NCBI GenBank assembly: GCA_022510845.1
Contig: JAFLSR010000020.1
Span: 1 to 37,804, forward strand
Direction of reading: 5' to 3'
Source: Treponema sp.
GTDB lineage: Bacteria; Spirochaetota; Spirochaetia; Treponematales; Treponemataceae
DNA: 37,804 bases
Both the position numbers and the translations under genes were made by a program. Each line of letters begins with the position of its first letter. Position 1 is the stretch's first letter. Of the stretch, positions 1 to 7,837 are shown piece by piece. Below the pieces are notes generated by a model. It was not told where the DNA came from. It saw nothing but the letters and a program-made list of their open reading frames with translations, and ran no database searches.

Positions 1-77
1 CCGAATCCTCGCGGCTTACCTTGCCGACGTATTTTTTCAAGTCGCGCCGTTCCGCTTTGTGTTTTGCGCTTAAAATT

Positions 78-599
78 TTAATCGCTGTTTTTCAAAGCCA
101 AAAGCCTTTCCTGGCATTCCGCCTCGCCTTGCGCGTTGCCGAGTTCCGAATAAGTGTCGCGCAAATTGAACAGCGCGTCATAATAATACGGATTCACCGA
201 AACGGCGTGTTCGAACGCTTCTGCCGCATTTTCGTATTCGCCCTGCTTGAAATAAATCACGCCCATCGTGTTCAGCAACTGCGCGTTGTCCGGAAATTCT
301 TCAAGCCCTGTTTGGCAATAGAACATCGCTTTCGGGATTTTGTCCAGTTCAAGGCAAATCACTGCAAGCGATTCCAAAATCTCCGCGGCATAATTAAATT
401 TGAGCGCGGTTTCCATCGCAATTTTTGCAGCCTGAAAATCCCCCTGCTTTTGATAGACGATTCCCAAGTTGAAATACAAAACGTAATTTTCTTTTTCGAG
501 CGTAATCGCGCGCTTGTAGCAGGCTATGGCTTCCGAAAAATCTCCGCTTTCAGAAAGTTCGATTCCGCGATTGTTCAATGCTTCAACTGATTCTGTCAT
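78..599 (-). CDS. TPR-repeat protein
   Basis: This 173-residue protein is built almost entirely of about five tetratricopeptide repeats of 34 residues (roughly 4-37, 38-71, 72-105, 106-139 and 140-172). The consensus is visible in stretches such as LYFNLGIVYQKQGDFQAA and MGVIYFKQGEYENAAEAFEHA. TPR arrays are protein-binding scaffolds; no catalytic domain, signal peptide or membrane segment is present, so a cytoplasmic adaptor role is the most that can be inferred. I chose the ATG at 599 because GGGGAGAGG lies just upstream, although the spacing is short. A TTG at 641 would overlap the stop of the prenyl synthase gene as TTGA and add 14 residues. It is the last gene of the hflK-hflC-prenyl synthase run and is probably co-transcribed with it. 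The partner is unknown. Confidence 0.8.
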   Translation of the reverse strand: MTESVEALNNRGIELSESGDFSEAIACYKRAITLEKENYVLYFNLGIVYQKQGDFQAAKIAMETALKFNYAAEILESLAVICLELDKIPKAMFYCQTGLEEFPDNAQLLNTMGVIYFKQGEYENAAEAFEHAVSVNPYYYDALFNLRDTYSELGNAQGEAECQERLLALKNSD

Positions 600-637
600 G
601 CCTCTCCCCATTTTTTTCAACAAGAAATATCGAAAAT

Positions 638-1687
638 TCAAGGACGCTGAATCTTTGCGAAAATTTCAACGAGCGTTTCGCGCGCGCCGCTTTTATTATC
701 TCTCAAAATCGAAGTTAGTTCAAGAGTTTTTTCATTGATGATTTTGTTTCCGTAGTCGAACGCTTTTTTTATCATGCCGGAATCTTCGAGGATTTTTATC
801 GCTTCTTCTACGGCATCGCTTTCGATTCCTTCGGCCTTCGCGCGTTCAAAAAGCGTGGAAAATTTATTTTTGGATTCAGGGAATTTTTCCACGCAAAAAA
901 GTACTGGAAGGGATTTTTTTCCTTCCACGATGTCATCGCCGCGTTTTTTTCCGGGATTGCCGCTCGTGAGGTTTTGGACATCATCCAAAATCTGGAATCC
1001 TTCTCCGATTTGCGCGGCGATTTTTCCAGCCCGTTCGATGTCGCTTGCTTGCGCTCCGCCTGCCATAAATCCTATTTTCGAAGCGAGGCAGGAAAGCGTT
1101 CCGGTTTTGCATCGAACCATCTGCGAATATTCTTGGACGCTCGGAAAAAAATCGCTTTCGTTGTGCCATGCGATGTCCATCGCTTGCCCCAAATGAAGGC
1201 GGCGCAATTCTTCGGCGTACAAATCGTAAAAAGATTTTTTTTGCGTGTCGTCCGCCTCGATGGAGTTGATGCAAGATGCCGCCTTGAAGTAGAGCCAACT
1301 TGCTGCGTTGAGCGCGACGTCGAGTCCATAGGAAATGTATGCGCAAGGCTTTCCACGCCGTTCGGTGGCGCGGTCTTCGATGTCGTCGTGAATCAGGCTT
1401 GCCGTGTGAACGAATTCCAAAAGGGGGGTGAGGCGGAATGCGTTTTCGATTTTGCGTTCGTCCGAAGTCGCCATTTTCGCGCACAGCACCAAAAGCACTG
1501 GCCGCCATCTTTTTCCGCCCTGCGTTAAAAGCGAGCGGGTAGGTTCGAGGAGCGCGCGCAAATGCCTTTGTTCCACGCAGTCAAGCGCACCGAAATTTTC
1601 TTCAAGCCATGCGGCATCCGGCGCGTCAGGAAGTTCGCGCTGCAAAATGAGTTCGATTTTTTCTTTGATTTTTTCCAGTTCATTCAT
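638..1687 (-). CDS. Trans-prenyl diphosphate synthase (FPP/GGPP/polyprenyl type)
   Basis: The 349-residue protein belongs to the all-alpha trans-isoprenyl diphosphate synthases, which condense allylic diphosphates with isopentenyl diphosphate to make quinone side chains or precursors of the undecaprenyl carrier. Visible motifs are GGKRWRP (57-63), the first aspartate-rich motif DDIED (101-105) followed by RRGKP, GQAMDIAW (167-174), KTG (194-196), the second metal-binding region FQILDDVQN (231-239), and GKKRGDDIVEGKKSLP (246-261). The second motif reads DDVQN rather than DDxxD, so its third acidic ligand is replaced by asparagine. Product chain length cannot be set with confidence. The gene starts 18 bp after hflC and overlaps a possible TTG start of the TPR gene, so it sits in the hflKC operon. 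The ATG has only a weak upstream AGAAG. Confidence 0.88.
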   Translation of the reverse strand: MNELEKIKEKIELILQRELPDAPDAAWLEENFGALDCVEQRHLRALLEPTRSLLTQGGKRWRPVLLVLCAKMATSDERKIENAFRLTPLLEFVHTASLIHDDIEDRATERRGKPCAYISYGLDVALNAASWLYFKAASCINSIEADDTQKKSFYDLYAEELRRLHLGQAMDIAWHNESDFFPSVQEYSQMVRCKTGTLSCLASKIGFMAGGAQASDIERAGKIAAQIGEGFQILDDVQNLTSGNPGKKRGDDIVEGKKSLPVLFCVEKFPESKNKFSTLFERAKAEGIESDAVEEAIKILEDSGMIKKAFDYGNKIINEKTLELTSILRDNKSGARETLVEIFAKIQRP

Positions 1688-1705
1688 GTTACTATTTACT
1701 TCTAA

Positions 1706-2701
1706 CTATCTTCTGCTTCCCTGGCTCGAATAAAGGTAGTCAAAGTAGTCCATGCTTGTGCTGTAAGTCGCGCCGTAGTCTTTGAGCGTCTTTTTGTAGC
1801 TTTCCATGCTTTTCCAGAATGCATAGAATTCCGCGTCCTTGCTGTAGGCTTCGGCGTAAATCCGCGCGGCTTCTGCGTCGGCAGCGCCTTTTATCTCCTC
1901 CGATTTTTTGTACGCTTCGGACGAAATTGTCTGCTTTTTGTTTTCCAGTTTTCCAAGCCATTCCGCTTTTTTTCCTTCGCCGTTGGAACGGTACGCCTGC
2001 GCCACTTGGTTTCGCTCTTTTATCATTCGCTGGTAAACAGACTCTGTGAGTTCGTCGGAATATTTTATCTGCCGCGGCAAAATGTCAATCAGTTCGATTC
2101 CGTATTGCGGGATAAGTTTGTTCGCCTCTTCCGCCATTTGCCGCGAAAGGTTTCTGCGGCCTTTGGAAACGATTTCGCTTTCGGTGGTGACGTTCACAAG
2201 TTCCGCTATGTCCTTCGTGTCGTCGTCCTGCTCGATGTCCGTTCTCGTTTCGGTGATTTCGTTGATGATGTTCGAACTGCGGACAATTTCGCTCAGGCGG
2301 TTCTGCGTGATGACGGTGCGCGTGGAAGAATCGATGATGTCCGAAAGCCGGTTGTAGGCGTTGTTGAGCGTGGTGAAATTCTGGTAAAATTTCGCAGGGT
2401 CAACTATTCTCCATCGCGAAGTTGTGTCCACGATTATGAACTGGTTTTCTTTTGTCGGGATTCGCTGCGGGTCTCCGTCGAGCGAAAGCACGAGTTTCGG
2501 ATAAGTCGTCACTTGATCCAAGAACGGAACTTTGATGTGCAGCCCCGCTTCGGAATGAGTGGCGACTATGCTTCCGAAGCGCGTCACCACGACTTGGCTT
2601 CCTTCTTCAACGATGTAGAGCGGCCCTGTGATGAAAAAAAGCAGCAGCACAAGCGCGACCAATGATAAGCCCGTTATAAATCTTTTCATTTCCTTTGTCA
2701 T
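1706..2701 (-). CDS. hflC: SPFH/band-7 membrane protease modulator HflC
   Basis: The 331-residue protein has one N-terminal membrane segment (about residues 7-26, LSLVALVLLLFFITG) followed by an SPFH/band-7 domain beginning IVEEGSQVVVTRFGSIV, and a helical C-terminal region rich in Ala, Glu and Lys (AYKKSEEIKGAADAEAARIYAEAY). HflC pairs with HflK to form a large cage around the FtsH protease and modulates turnover of membrane proteins; the mature domains lie outside the cytoplasmic membrane. Length matches E. coli HflC (about 334). The start is well supported: AAGGAG lies five bases before the ATG. It follows hflK after a 159-bp gap and precedes the prenyl synthase gene. FtsH is not in the window. 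Confidence 0.93.
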   Translation of the reverse strand: MTKEMKRFITGLSLVALVLLLFFITGPLYIVEEGSQVVVTRFGSIVATHSEAGLHIKVPFLDQVTTYPKLVLSLDGDPQRIPTKENQFIIVDTTSRWRIVDPAKFYQNFTTLNNAYNRLSDIIDSSTRTVITQNRLSEIVRSSNIINEITETRTDIEQDDDTKDIAELVNVTTESEIVSKGRRNLSRQMAEEANKLIPQYGIELIDILPRQIKYSDELTESVYQRMIKERNQVAQAYRSNGEGKKAEWLGKLENKKQTISSEAYKKSEEIKGAADAEAARIYAEAYSKDAEFYAFWKSMESYKKTLKDYGATYSTSMDYFDYLYSSQGSRR

Positions 2702-2860
2702 TTTTACTCCTTAAGAAAACTCCGCCTTAGCGGACGCGCACGGATGCGCGAAGTCGCAGTTTTTATCGCGAGGCAAGTTTCGCAATCCTCTGCGGTGAAA
2801 CTCAAGCCAAAGTTGGAAGCCTTTTGTTTGCCACCAACCATGTTTTATAAAGTCTATGCG

Positions 2861-3847
2861 CTATGGCTTTGGGTTCGCCCGCGCTCCGTTCAAATTTTTC
2901 ACTGGCAGAATGTTTTCCAGTTCGCTGTCTATTAGTTCGGGCTTTGTTTCGCTTCCGAAAATTTCTTCCATTGTTTCAAGGTAGATTCGCTCGCGCGTAA
3001 CTCGCGGAGAACGGCGATATTCTTCGTAGACCGCATTGAATCGCGCCACATCGCCCTGCGCCATGTTCACGCGTTCTGCGGCGTAGCCTTCCGCCATTTG
3101 GATTTGTTTGTCCGCTTCGCCCTGCGCCTTGGGAATCTGCGAGTTGTACGCTTCCTTTCCTTCGTTGATGAAGCGGTTCATGTCTTGAATTGCCTTGTTC
3201 ACGTCCTCGAACGCCACTTGCACGTCTTGTGGCGGCACGATGTTTTGCAGTTTCACGGCGATGACGCTGATTCCAAGCCCGAGCGTGGAAAAATTTTCGT
3301 TCATCATTTCGAGTGCCTTCAATTCGATTTCGGCGCGGTCGCTTCCCATCACGTTCAAGATGGCGCGGTCGCCGACAAGTTCGTTTATCACGGAGCGCGA
3401 AATGTCGCGGATTGTCTGCTTTTTTTCGTACACGCCGAAAAGCCATTTGCGCGGCTCAACGATTCGGTATTGGATTGTCCATTCCACGTCCACGATGTTC
3501 AGGTCGCCGGTGAGCATCGAAGATTCCGAAGTGACGTTGTTGCGGTATTCGTTGGAGCGTCCTGCCTTTATCGTCGTGAATCCGAATTGTTCTGTCTGGA
3601 CGACTTTCACAGGCACATTGAAATTCTTGTCGATTCCGAAAGGCAGTTTGAATTGAAGTCCCGGATCGGAAGTCTTGAGATATTTTCCGAAGCGAGTGAC
3701 GACGGCTTGTTCAGTTTCGTCAACGATGTAGAAACTTGAGCCTAGAACCACAAGGAGGATTGCGGCGAGAATCAGCAAAATCCAAGCGGCAGGCTTTGCA
3801 AAGAAATTTTTCATTTTTGCCACGTTCGGCGAATTTTGATTTTCCAT
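2861..3847 (-). CDS. hflK: SPFH/band-7 membrane protease modulator HflK
   Basis: HflK, the partner of HflC in the FtsH-modulating complex. The 328-residue protein has an N-terminal membrane segment (about 16-37, AAWILLILAAILLVVLGSSF) and then the band-7 start IVDETEQAVVTRFGKYLK. It has the HflK-type core (ILNVMGSDRAEIELKALE, LQNIVPPQDVQVAFEDVNKA) and a C-terminal alpha-helical part. It lacks the long Gly/Pro-rich N-terminus of E. coli HflK (about 419 residues). The frame is open back to 4213, but that extension is not protein-like and runs into the divergent rnf promoter region, so I used the ATG encoding MENQNSP. There is no Shine-Dalgarno before it. An extended -10 (TGCTACAGT) ends only six bases upstream, so the mRNA may be leaderless. 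It is first gene of a four-gene run. Confidence 0.92.
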   Translation of the reverse strand: MENQNSPNVAKMKNFFAKPAAWILLILAAILLVVLGSSFYIVDETEQAVVTRFGKYLKTSDPGLQFKLPFGIDKNFNVPVKVVQTEQFGFTTIKAGRSNEYRNNVTSESSMLTGDLNIVDVEWTIQYRIVEPRKWLFGVYEKKQTIRDISRSVINELVGDRAILNVMGSDRAEIELKALEMMNENFSTLGLGISVIAVKLQNIVPPQDVQVAFEDVNKAIQDMNRFINEGKEAYNSQIPKAQGEADKQIQMAEGYAAERVNMAQGDVARFNAVYEEYRRSPRVTRERIYLETMEEIFGSETKPELIDSELENILPVKNLNGARANPKP

Positions 3848-3853
3848 GATTTT

Positions 3854-3862
3854 ACTGTAGCA
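3854..3862 (-). promoter_or_regulatory. Candidate extended -10 for hflK
   Basis: On the minus strand TGC-TACAGT matches the TGn-TAnnnT extended -10 pattern; a -35 at 17-bp spacing is weak (TATGCA). It ends six bases before the hflK ATG, so transcription would begin at or next to the start codon. Confidence 0.4.
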
Positions 3863-3994
3863 GATTTTCGAGGATTTGCATAGTAGATGAATCGCCGCGC
3901 AATCGCATTGAAAAATCCGGCAATGGCACATTGTTTTTGCGGAGAAAAAATAGCAAAATGATTTGCCAAAGTGCTTTTCTTTTAATCGAATGTG

Positions 3995-4003
3995 TGGTAC
4001 AAT
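3995..4003 (+). promoter_or_regulatory. Candidate rnf operon promoter (extended -10)
   Basis: TGG-TACAAT forms an extended -10 (TGnTAnnnT) with a poor -35 (TTTTCT at 17 bp). It would give an rnfC leader of about 115 bases containing a short CGCG-aaac-CGCG hairpin and ending in the GAGGAG ribosome binding site. The 277-bp gap between hflK and rnfC is thus a divergent promoter region. Confidence 0.45.
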
Positions 4004-4124
4004 AAAATGGCATTTTGCATTGCGCTCATTTTTGTTTTCAGAATGATTTTGTTGGCGATGATGCCGATTTGCCGCGAAACCGCGTTTTCGATATTTTGCT
4101 TTTAACCTTTTTTGAGGAGAAAAT

Positions 4125-5510
4125 ATGCGCACTTTCAAAGGCGGAATTTTTCCTGCCGAACATAAGGAATTGAGCGAGGGGAAAAAAATCACAAGCGTTT
4201 TCCCCGCTTCCAAAATGTTTTATGTTCCTGTGACGATGGGCGGCGCTCCGAATGTGCCTGTCGTCGAAGTAGGGCAAAAAGTTTCGCGCGGGCAGGTCAT
4301 CGCAAAAAGCGATGCGTTTGTGAGCGCGCCTGTTCACAGCCCCGTGAGCGGCTCGGTAAAAAAAATCGTTTCGAACCTTTCCACTGCGAACACCGAAGTT
4401 CCGTGCATAGTGATTCAGGCGGACGAAGAAGGCCGCGTGGATTTTATGCCGCCGCTCGACCCTTTTTCGTGTTCGCGCGAAGATGCTTTGGCGCGCGTCA
4501 AGGATGCGGGCATCTGCGGAATGGGCGGCGCGTCCTTTCCCACCCATGTCAAACTAAATCCGCCCAAGGATTGCAAGATTGATTTTATCCTGCTCAACGC
4601 CGCGGAATGCGAGCCGTACCTCACAGTGGATGAGCAGACTTTGGATGAAACGCCCGAAAAGGTTTTGGACGGGCTTTTGATTGTGCAAAAAATCGTCGCG
4701 GGCGCTGCGGAATCGAATTCAATCAACGTGCGGATTGTCTTGGAAAGCAACAAGGCGCATCTTGTTCCAAAACTTGAAGAGGCTGCGAAAAAAGTCCGCG
4801 AAGAAAAAGGCGTTTCAATAGAAGTAATTCTCGTAAAGACAAAATATCCGCAGGGCGCGGAAAAAGACATCATCACGGCGGCAACCGGGCGCGAAGTCCC
4901 AGCCGGAAAACTCCCCGCCGCTGCGGGATGTGTCGTCTGCAATGTGGGCACGGTCTGCGCCATAAGCGAAGCGTTCCGCGAAGGAAAGCCGCTGATTGAA
5001 CGCGCATTTACTGTGAGCGGATTGGGCGTGAAAGAGCCGAAAAATCTTTCCGCGCCAATCGGCACTTTGATGAGCGATTTGGTGGGCAGCGAAATCCAAC
5101 TCCAGGAAAACGTGGCGAAAATTATTTCGGGCGGGCCGATGATGGGATTTTCGATGCAAAGCGCGGAATTCCCCGTTCTCAAAGGCACGAGCGGAATCTT
5201 GTTTTTGACGGAAAGCGAAATCGATGTCACGGATACTTCGCCGTGCATCGGCTGCGGAAAGTGCGTTGAAGTGTGCCCAATGCGCCTCACGCCTGTGATG
5301 ATAGTCCGCTCGGTTCAAGCCGCCTCGCTTGCGGACGCAAAAAATTATGGACTTATGGATTGCTTTGAATGCGGTTCTTGCGCCTACATTTGCCCGGCGA
5401 CCGTTCGCCTTGTTCAAATAATCAGGCTCGGAAAAAACATGGAGCGCGCGCGGATTTCCGCAGAAAAGGCACGTGCCGCCGTTCAGCCGCACGAATCGAA
5501 TTCAAAATAA
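4125..5510 (+). CDS. rnfC: Rnf electron transport complex subunit RnfC
   Basis: RnfC is the peripheral, NADH-reacting subunit of the ferredoxin:NAD oxidoreductase. The 461-residue protein begins FKGGIFPAEHKE, has a biotinyl-lipoyl-like N-terminal part (SAPVHSPVSGSVKKI, 67-81), the flavin/NADH-binding region typical of the Nqo1/RnfC family (GMGGASFPTHVKL, 132-144; NAAECEPYLTVDE, 158-170), an SLBB-like part, and two 4Fe-4S binding sites (C374/377/380 with C384, and C413/416/419 with C423). GAGGAG precedes the ATG at good spacing. It is the first gene of rnfCDGEAB, the order seen in clostridial and spirochaete operons. Electrons between reduced ferredoxin (via RnfB) and NAD pass through this subunit while the membrane part moves Na+ or H+. 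Confidence 0.96.
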   Translation: MRTFKGGIFPAEHKELSEGKKITSVFPASKMFYVPVTMGGAPNVPVVEVGQKVSRGQVIAKSDAFVSAPVHSPVSGSVKKIVSNLSTANTEVPCIVIQADEEGRVDFMPPLDPFSCSREDALARVKDAGICGMGGASFPTHVKLNPPKDCKIDFILLNAAECEPYLTVDEQTLDETPEKVLDGLLIVQKIVAGAAESNSINVRIVLESNKAHLVPKLEEAAKKVREEKGVSIEVILVKTKYPQGAEKDIITAATGREVPAGKLPAAAGCVVCNVGTVCAISEAFREGKPLIERAFTVSGLGVKEPKNLSAPIGTLMSDLVGSEIQLQENVAKIISGGPMMGFSMQSAEFPVLKGTSGILFLTESEIDVTDTSPCIGCGKCVEVCPMRLTPVMIVRSVQAASLADAKNYGLMDCFECGSCAYICPATVRLVQIIRLGKNMERARISAEKARAAVQPHESNSK

Positions 5511-5525
5511 GGAAGTGAAATAATT

Positions 5526-6467
5526 ATGGAGAAAATGATTCTTTCTTCTTCGCCTCACATTTCCAACGGAAGAAAAACGCAAGCCTTGATGTTCACGGTG
5601 GTCGCGTCTCTCATTCCGGAATGTGTTTATGGCGTGGTGATTTTCGGGATTCCCGCCCTCATTACGATTTTGGCGAGCGTGGCTTCTTCGGTGCTTTTTG
5701 AATTTTTGTTCAATCTGCTTGCAAAGAAAAAACAGACGGTTTCAGACGGTTCTGCGATAATCACGGGAATCCTTCTCGCGCTTGTCTTGCCGCCGACACT
5801 TCCTGTTTGGCAGACTGTGCTCGGCGCGGCGTTCGCAATCGTCGTGGCAAAGTCGCTTTTTGGCGGGCTTGGAAGCAATGTCTGGAATCCCGCATTGACA
5901 GGACGCGCGTTTTTGTTCGTGAGTTTTCCTGCCGCGATGGGAAGCGCGTGGATTGCGCCGCTGCCCGATGCGGTGAGCACTGCCACGGTGTTGTCTTCGA
6001 TAAAAAGCGGCGCGTTTGAATCGAGTCGCGAAATTTACCTGCAATATTTTTTCGGAAACCGAGCCGGCTGCATCGGCGAAACTTCGATTTTGCTGATTTT
6101 GATTTCATTCGTCTTCCTTTTTGTCACAAAAACGATTGACTGGCGCGCGCCTTTTTCGATGGTGGCTGTGACAGCGATTCTGACTTGGATTTCCGGCGGA
6201 GACGTTTTGATGGCGTTGCTTTCGGGCGGCCTCATTTTCGGCGCGACATTCATGGTGACGGACTACGTGACCGCTCCTGTTACAAAGCCTGGTCGCCTTG
6301 TCTTCGGCGCGGGCTGCGGACTAATCACTTTTTTAATCAGAAAATTCGGCGGATATCCGGAGGGCGTGATGTTTTCGATTTTGATTATGAATTCGCTCAC
6401 GCCGTTTTTGAATAAAATCGTCAGGCGAAAATACGGCTACAAAAAATCCGTCGTGGAGGCAAAATGA
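5526..6467 (+). CDS. rnfD: Rnf complex membrane subunit RnfD
   Basis: RnfD is an integral membrane subunit of the Rnf pump, related to NqrB. The 313-residue protein has about eight to ten hydrophobic segments, the family motif GGLGSNVWNPALTGRAF (113-129), and STAT (151-154), where family members carry covalently bound FMN on the threonine. The residue after this T is Val rather than the common Pro. It starts 15 bp after rnfC with GGAAGTGA upstream and overlaps rnfG by four bases (ATGA), which indicates translational coupling. Confidence 0.95.
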   Translation: MEKMILSSSPHISNGRKTQALMFTVVASLIPECVYGVVIFGIPALITILASVASSVLFEFLFNLLAKKKQTVSDGSAIITGILLALVLPPTLPVWQTVLGAAFAIVVAKSLFGGLGSNVWNPALTGRAFLFVSFPAAMGSAWIAPLPDAVSTATVLSSIKSGAFESSREIYLQYFFGNRAGCIGETSILLILISFVFLFVTKTIDWRAPFSMVAVTAILTWISGGDVLMALLSGGLIFGATFMVTDYVTAPVTKPGRLVFGAGCGLITFLIRKFGGYPEGVMFSILIMNSLTPFLNKIVRRKYGYKKSVVEAK

Positions 6468-7048
6468 AAAACGCTTTTGTCCTTGGAATAAAACTCGCGC
6501 TCTATGCGTCGGCGGCTTGCCTTGCGCTCGCTGTAGTGAACAATTTTACCGCGCCCGAAATCGCTGCCCATGCGCTTAAAAAGGAGCAGACCGCGTTGAG
6601 AATAATTTTTCCGCAGGCGGAGAATTTCGAAAAGGTCGAAAAAATTTCTTTTCCGCAATCAAGCGCGACAATCGATTCTTTTTACAAGGTGATTCAGGAT
6701 GGAAATGTCGCGGGCTATGCAATAAAAATCACGGGTCCCACTTACGAAACTTCGACTTTGGTGGCTGGCTTTTCACCCGAATTGCAAATTGCGGGCGTGC
6801 ACATTTTGGCAACATCGGATTCGCCGGGCTTCGGACAAAAGGCAGCAGACGCGAATTACCGCAATTCAAAGGGCACGACTTTTTACGGACAGTTCGCGGG
6901 AGTGAGCGCGAAAGAGCCGCTGGTTTTGGGCGACGACTATGAGGCGATAAGCGGCGCGACTATCACTTCGCGCACAATGGGCGCACTCGTTTCAAATGCG
7001 GCGGAAGTCGTGAAAATCTATGTTGAAGGAAACGGAGGGGAGCGATGA
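6464..7048 (+). CDS. rnfG: Rnf complex FMN-binding subunit RnfG
   Basis: RnfG is a membrane-anchored flavoprotein of the Rnf pump, related to NqrC. The 194-residue protein has one N-terminal membrane helix (about 5-26) and an extracytoplasmic FMN-binding domain. The flavinylation motif is clear: SGAT at 163-166 within YEAISGATITSRTMGALV. The GPTYETSTLVAGF and HILATSDSPGFGQKA stretches are typical of the family. The gene overlaps rnfD upstream and rnfE downstream by ATGA. A flavin transferase (ApbE) would be needed and is not in this window. Confidence 0.95.
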   Translation: MKNAFVLGIKLALYASAACLALAVVNNFTAPEIAAHALKKEQTALRIIFPQAENFEKVEKISFPQSSATIDSFYKVIQDGNVAGYAIKITGPTYETSTLVAGFSPELQIAGVHILATSDSPGFGQKAADANYRNSKGTTFYGQFAGVSAKEPLVLGDDYEAISGATITSRTMGALVSNAAEVVKIYVEGNGGER

Positions 7049-7632
7049 ACGCATTGAAAATTTTTACGAATGGAATCGTAAAGGAAAATCCGCTTTTGGT
7101 TCTTTCGCTCGGGCTTTGCTCGTCGCTCGCCGTGACCACGAGCGTCTTCAATGGATTCGGCATGGGCGTGAGCATGATGTTCGTGCTTTTGATGAGCGAA
7201 ATCATCATCAGCATTTTCAGAAAACTCATACCGGACGCGATTCGCCTTCCTGTATTCATAATCGTAATCGCGGCGTTCACCACAATCGTGCAACTTATTT
7301 TGGGCGCGTATCTGCCAGACCTTTCGGACGCTCTCGGCGTGTTCTTGCCGCTCATCGTCGTGAACTGCATCATCATGGGGCGAGTGGAGGCGTTCGCTTC
7401 AAAGAACAATATTGGCCATTCGATTTTGGACGCGCTCGGAATGGGCTTGGGCTACACTTGGGTGCTTGTTGCGATTTCGGCGGTGCGCGAACTTTTGGGT
7501 AGCGGAAAACTTTTGGGTTTTCAGATTTTTGCCGAAGAAAACGCCATTGGATTTTTTGCGGGCGCGCCGGGCGGATTTTTCGTGTTCGGAATTATGATTG
7601 CTGTGGTTCTTTGCCTTTCGTCGGGAGAATAA
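7045..7632 (+). CDS. rnfE: Rnf complex membrane subunit RnfE
   Basis: RnfE is an integral membrane subunit, homologous to NqrD and RnfA. The 195-residue protein has six hydrophobic helices and the conserved motifs NPLLVLSLGLCSSLAVT (14-30) and LPLIVVNCIIMGRVEAFAS; the conserved cysteines in the paired half-repeats can coordinate an intramembrane 2Fe-2S cluster with RnfA. It overlaps rnfG by ATGA with GGAGGGGAGCG upstream. The 3' end, including the TAA stop, lies inside the first copy of a 50-bp tandem duplication that continues into the rnfE-rnfA gap, so the C-terminal residues (CLSSGE) may have been trimmed or altered. Confidence 0.94.
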   Translation: MNALKIFTNGIVKENPLLVLSLGLCSSLAVTTSVFNGFGMGVSMMFVLLMSEIIISIFRKLIPDAIRLPVFIIVIAAFTTIVQLILGAYLPDLSDALGVFLPLIVVNCIIMGRVEAFASKNNIGHSILDALGMGLGYTWVLVAISAVRELLGSGKLLGFQIFAEENAIGFFAGAPGGFFVFGIMIAVVLCLSSGE

Positions 7633-7720
7633 TGCAAAACACCGCATAGATGGCGCGTTATAGTAATAGATTAGGAGAATAATGCAAAACATCGCACAAA
7701 TGGTGCGCTGTTTTGCATGA
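7621..7720 (+). repeat. Diverged 50-bp tandem duplication at the rnfE 3' end
   Basis: Two 50-bp units (7621-7670 and 7671-7720) share GGAGAATAATGCAAAACA and then diverge (CCGCATAGATGGCGCG against TCGCACAAATGGTGCG). Each holds a GGAG placed five bases before an ATG. The reading frame in unit 1 is five codons, and in unit 2 twelve codons (7682-7720, MQNIAQMVRCFA). The spacing of exactly 50 bp is seen directly; translation of the mini-frames is speculative. Confidence 0.7.
7682..7718 (+). repeat. Hairpin A, rnfE-rnfA gap
   Basis: ATGCAAAACA pairs perfectly with TGTTTTGCAT (10 bp); after a T/C mismatch CGCAC pairs with GTGCG around a five-base loop. No T-tract follows, so it is not an ordinary terminator. 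It is almost coextensive with the twelve-codon mini-frame. Confidence 0.85.
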
Positions 7721-7741
7721 CAAGTTTCCGTTGGAAACTTG
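7721..7741 (+). repeat. Hairpin B, rnfE-rnfA gap
   Basis: CAAGTTTCC pairs perfectly with GGAAACTTG across a three-base loop (GTT), beginning two bases after hairpin A ends. Confidence 0.85.
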
Positions 7742-7751
7742 CTTATATAAA

Positions 7752-7825
7752 TGTGCGTTTTCATTTCATTGCAAACGCACACTAAAAATCTTCTCGCGAA
7801 ATTGATATTTCGCGAGAAGATTTTT
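7752..7825 (+). repeat. Dispersed hairpin repeat, copy A (hairpins C and D)
   Basis: Hairpin C (7752-7760 with 7773-7781) pairs TGTGCGTTT with AAACGCACA; its loop (TTTCATTG) resembles the CACTTTGTTG loop of copy B near 12217. Hairpin D (7784-7802 with 7807-7825) is a perfect 19-bp stem with a four-base TGAT loop, ending three bases before the AGGAG of rnfA. The 'hairpin with CATTG-like loop, then second long hairpin' layout is shared with copies B and C. Confidence 0.8.
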
Positions 7826-7837
7826 ACAGGAGAAAAA

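Noticed and set aside
1..77. Open stretch on the minus strand downstream of the TPR gene, with a plausible-looking peptide (SAKHKAERRDLKKYVG)
   Set aside because: About 25 codons at the window edge with no ATG, GTG or TTG start and no ribosome binding site; it could be the 5' end of a next gene but cannot be supported.
3848..4213. N-terminal extension of HflK to 4213
   Set aside because: The extra 122 residues are basic, Cys- and His-scattered and not protein-like, lack homology features and cover the divergent rnf promoter region.
7621..7825. CRISPR-like array in the rnfE-rnfA gap
   Set aside because: Only two diverged tandem units and unrelated hairpins; no regular repeat-spacer pattern and no cas genes.
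7751..7837. ATG at 7751 as start of rnfA
   Set aside because: It lies within hairpins C and D; AGGAG and the family length support 7838.
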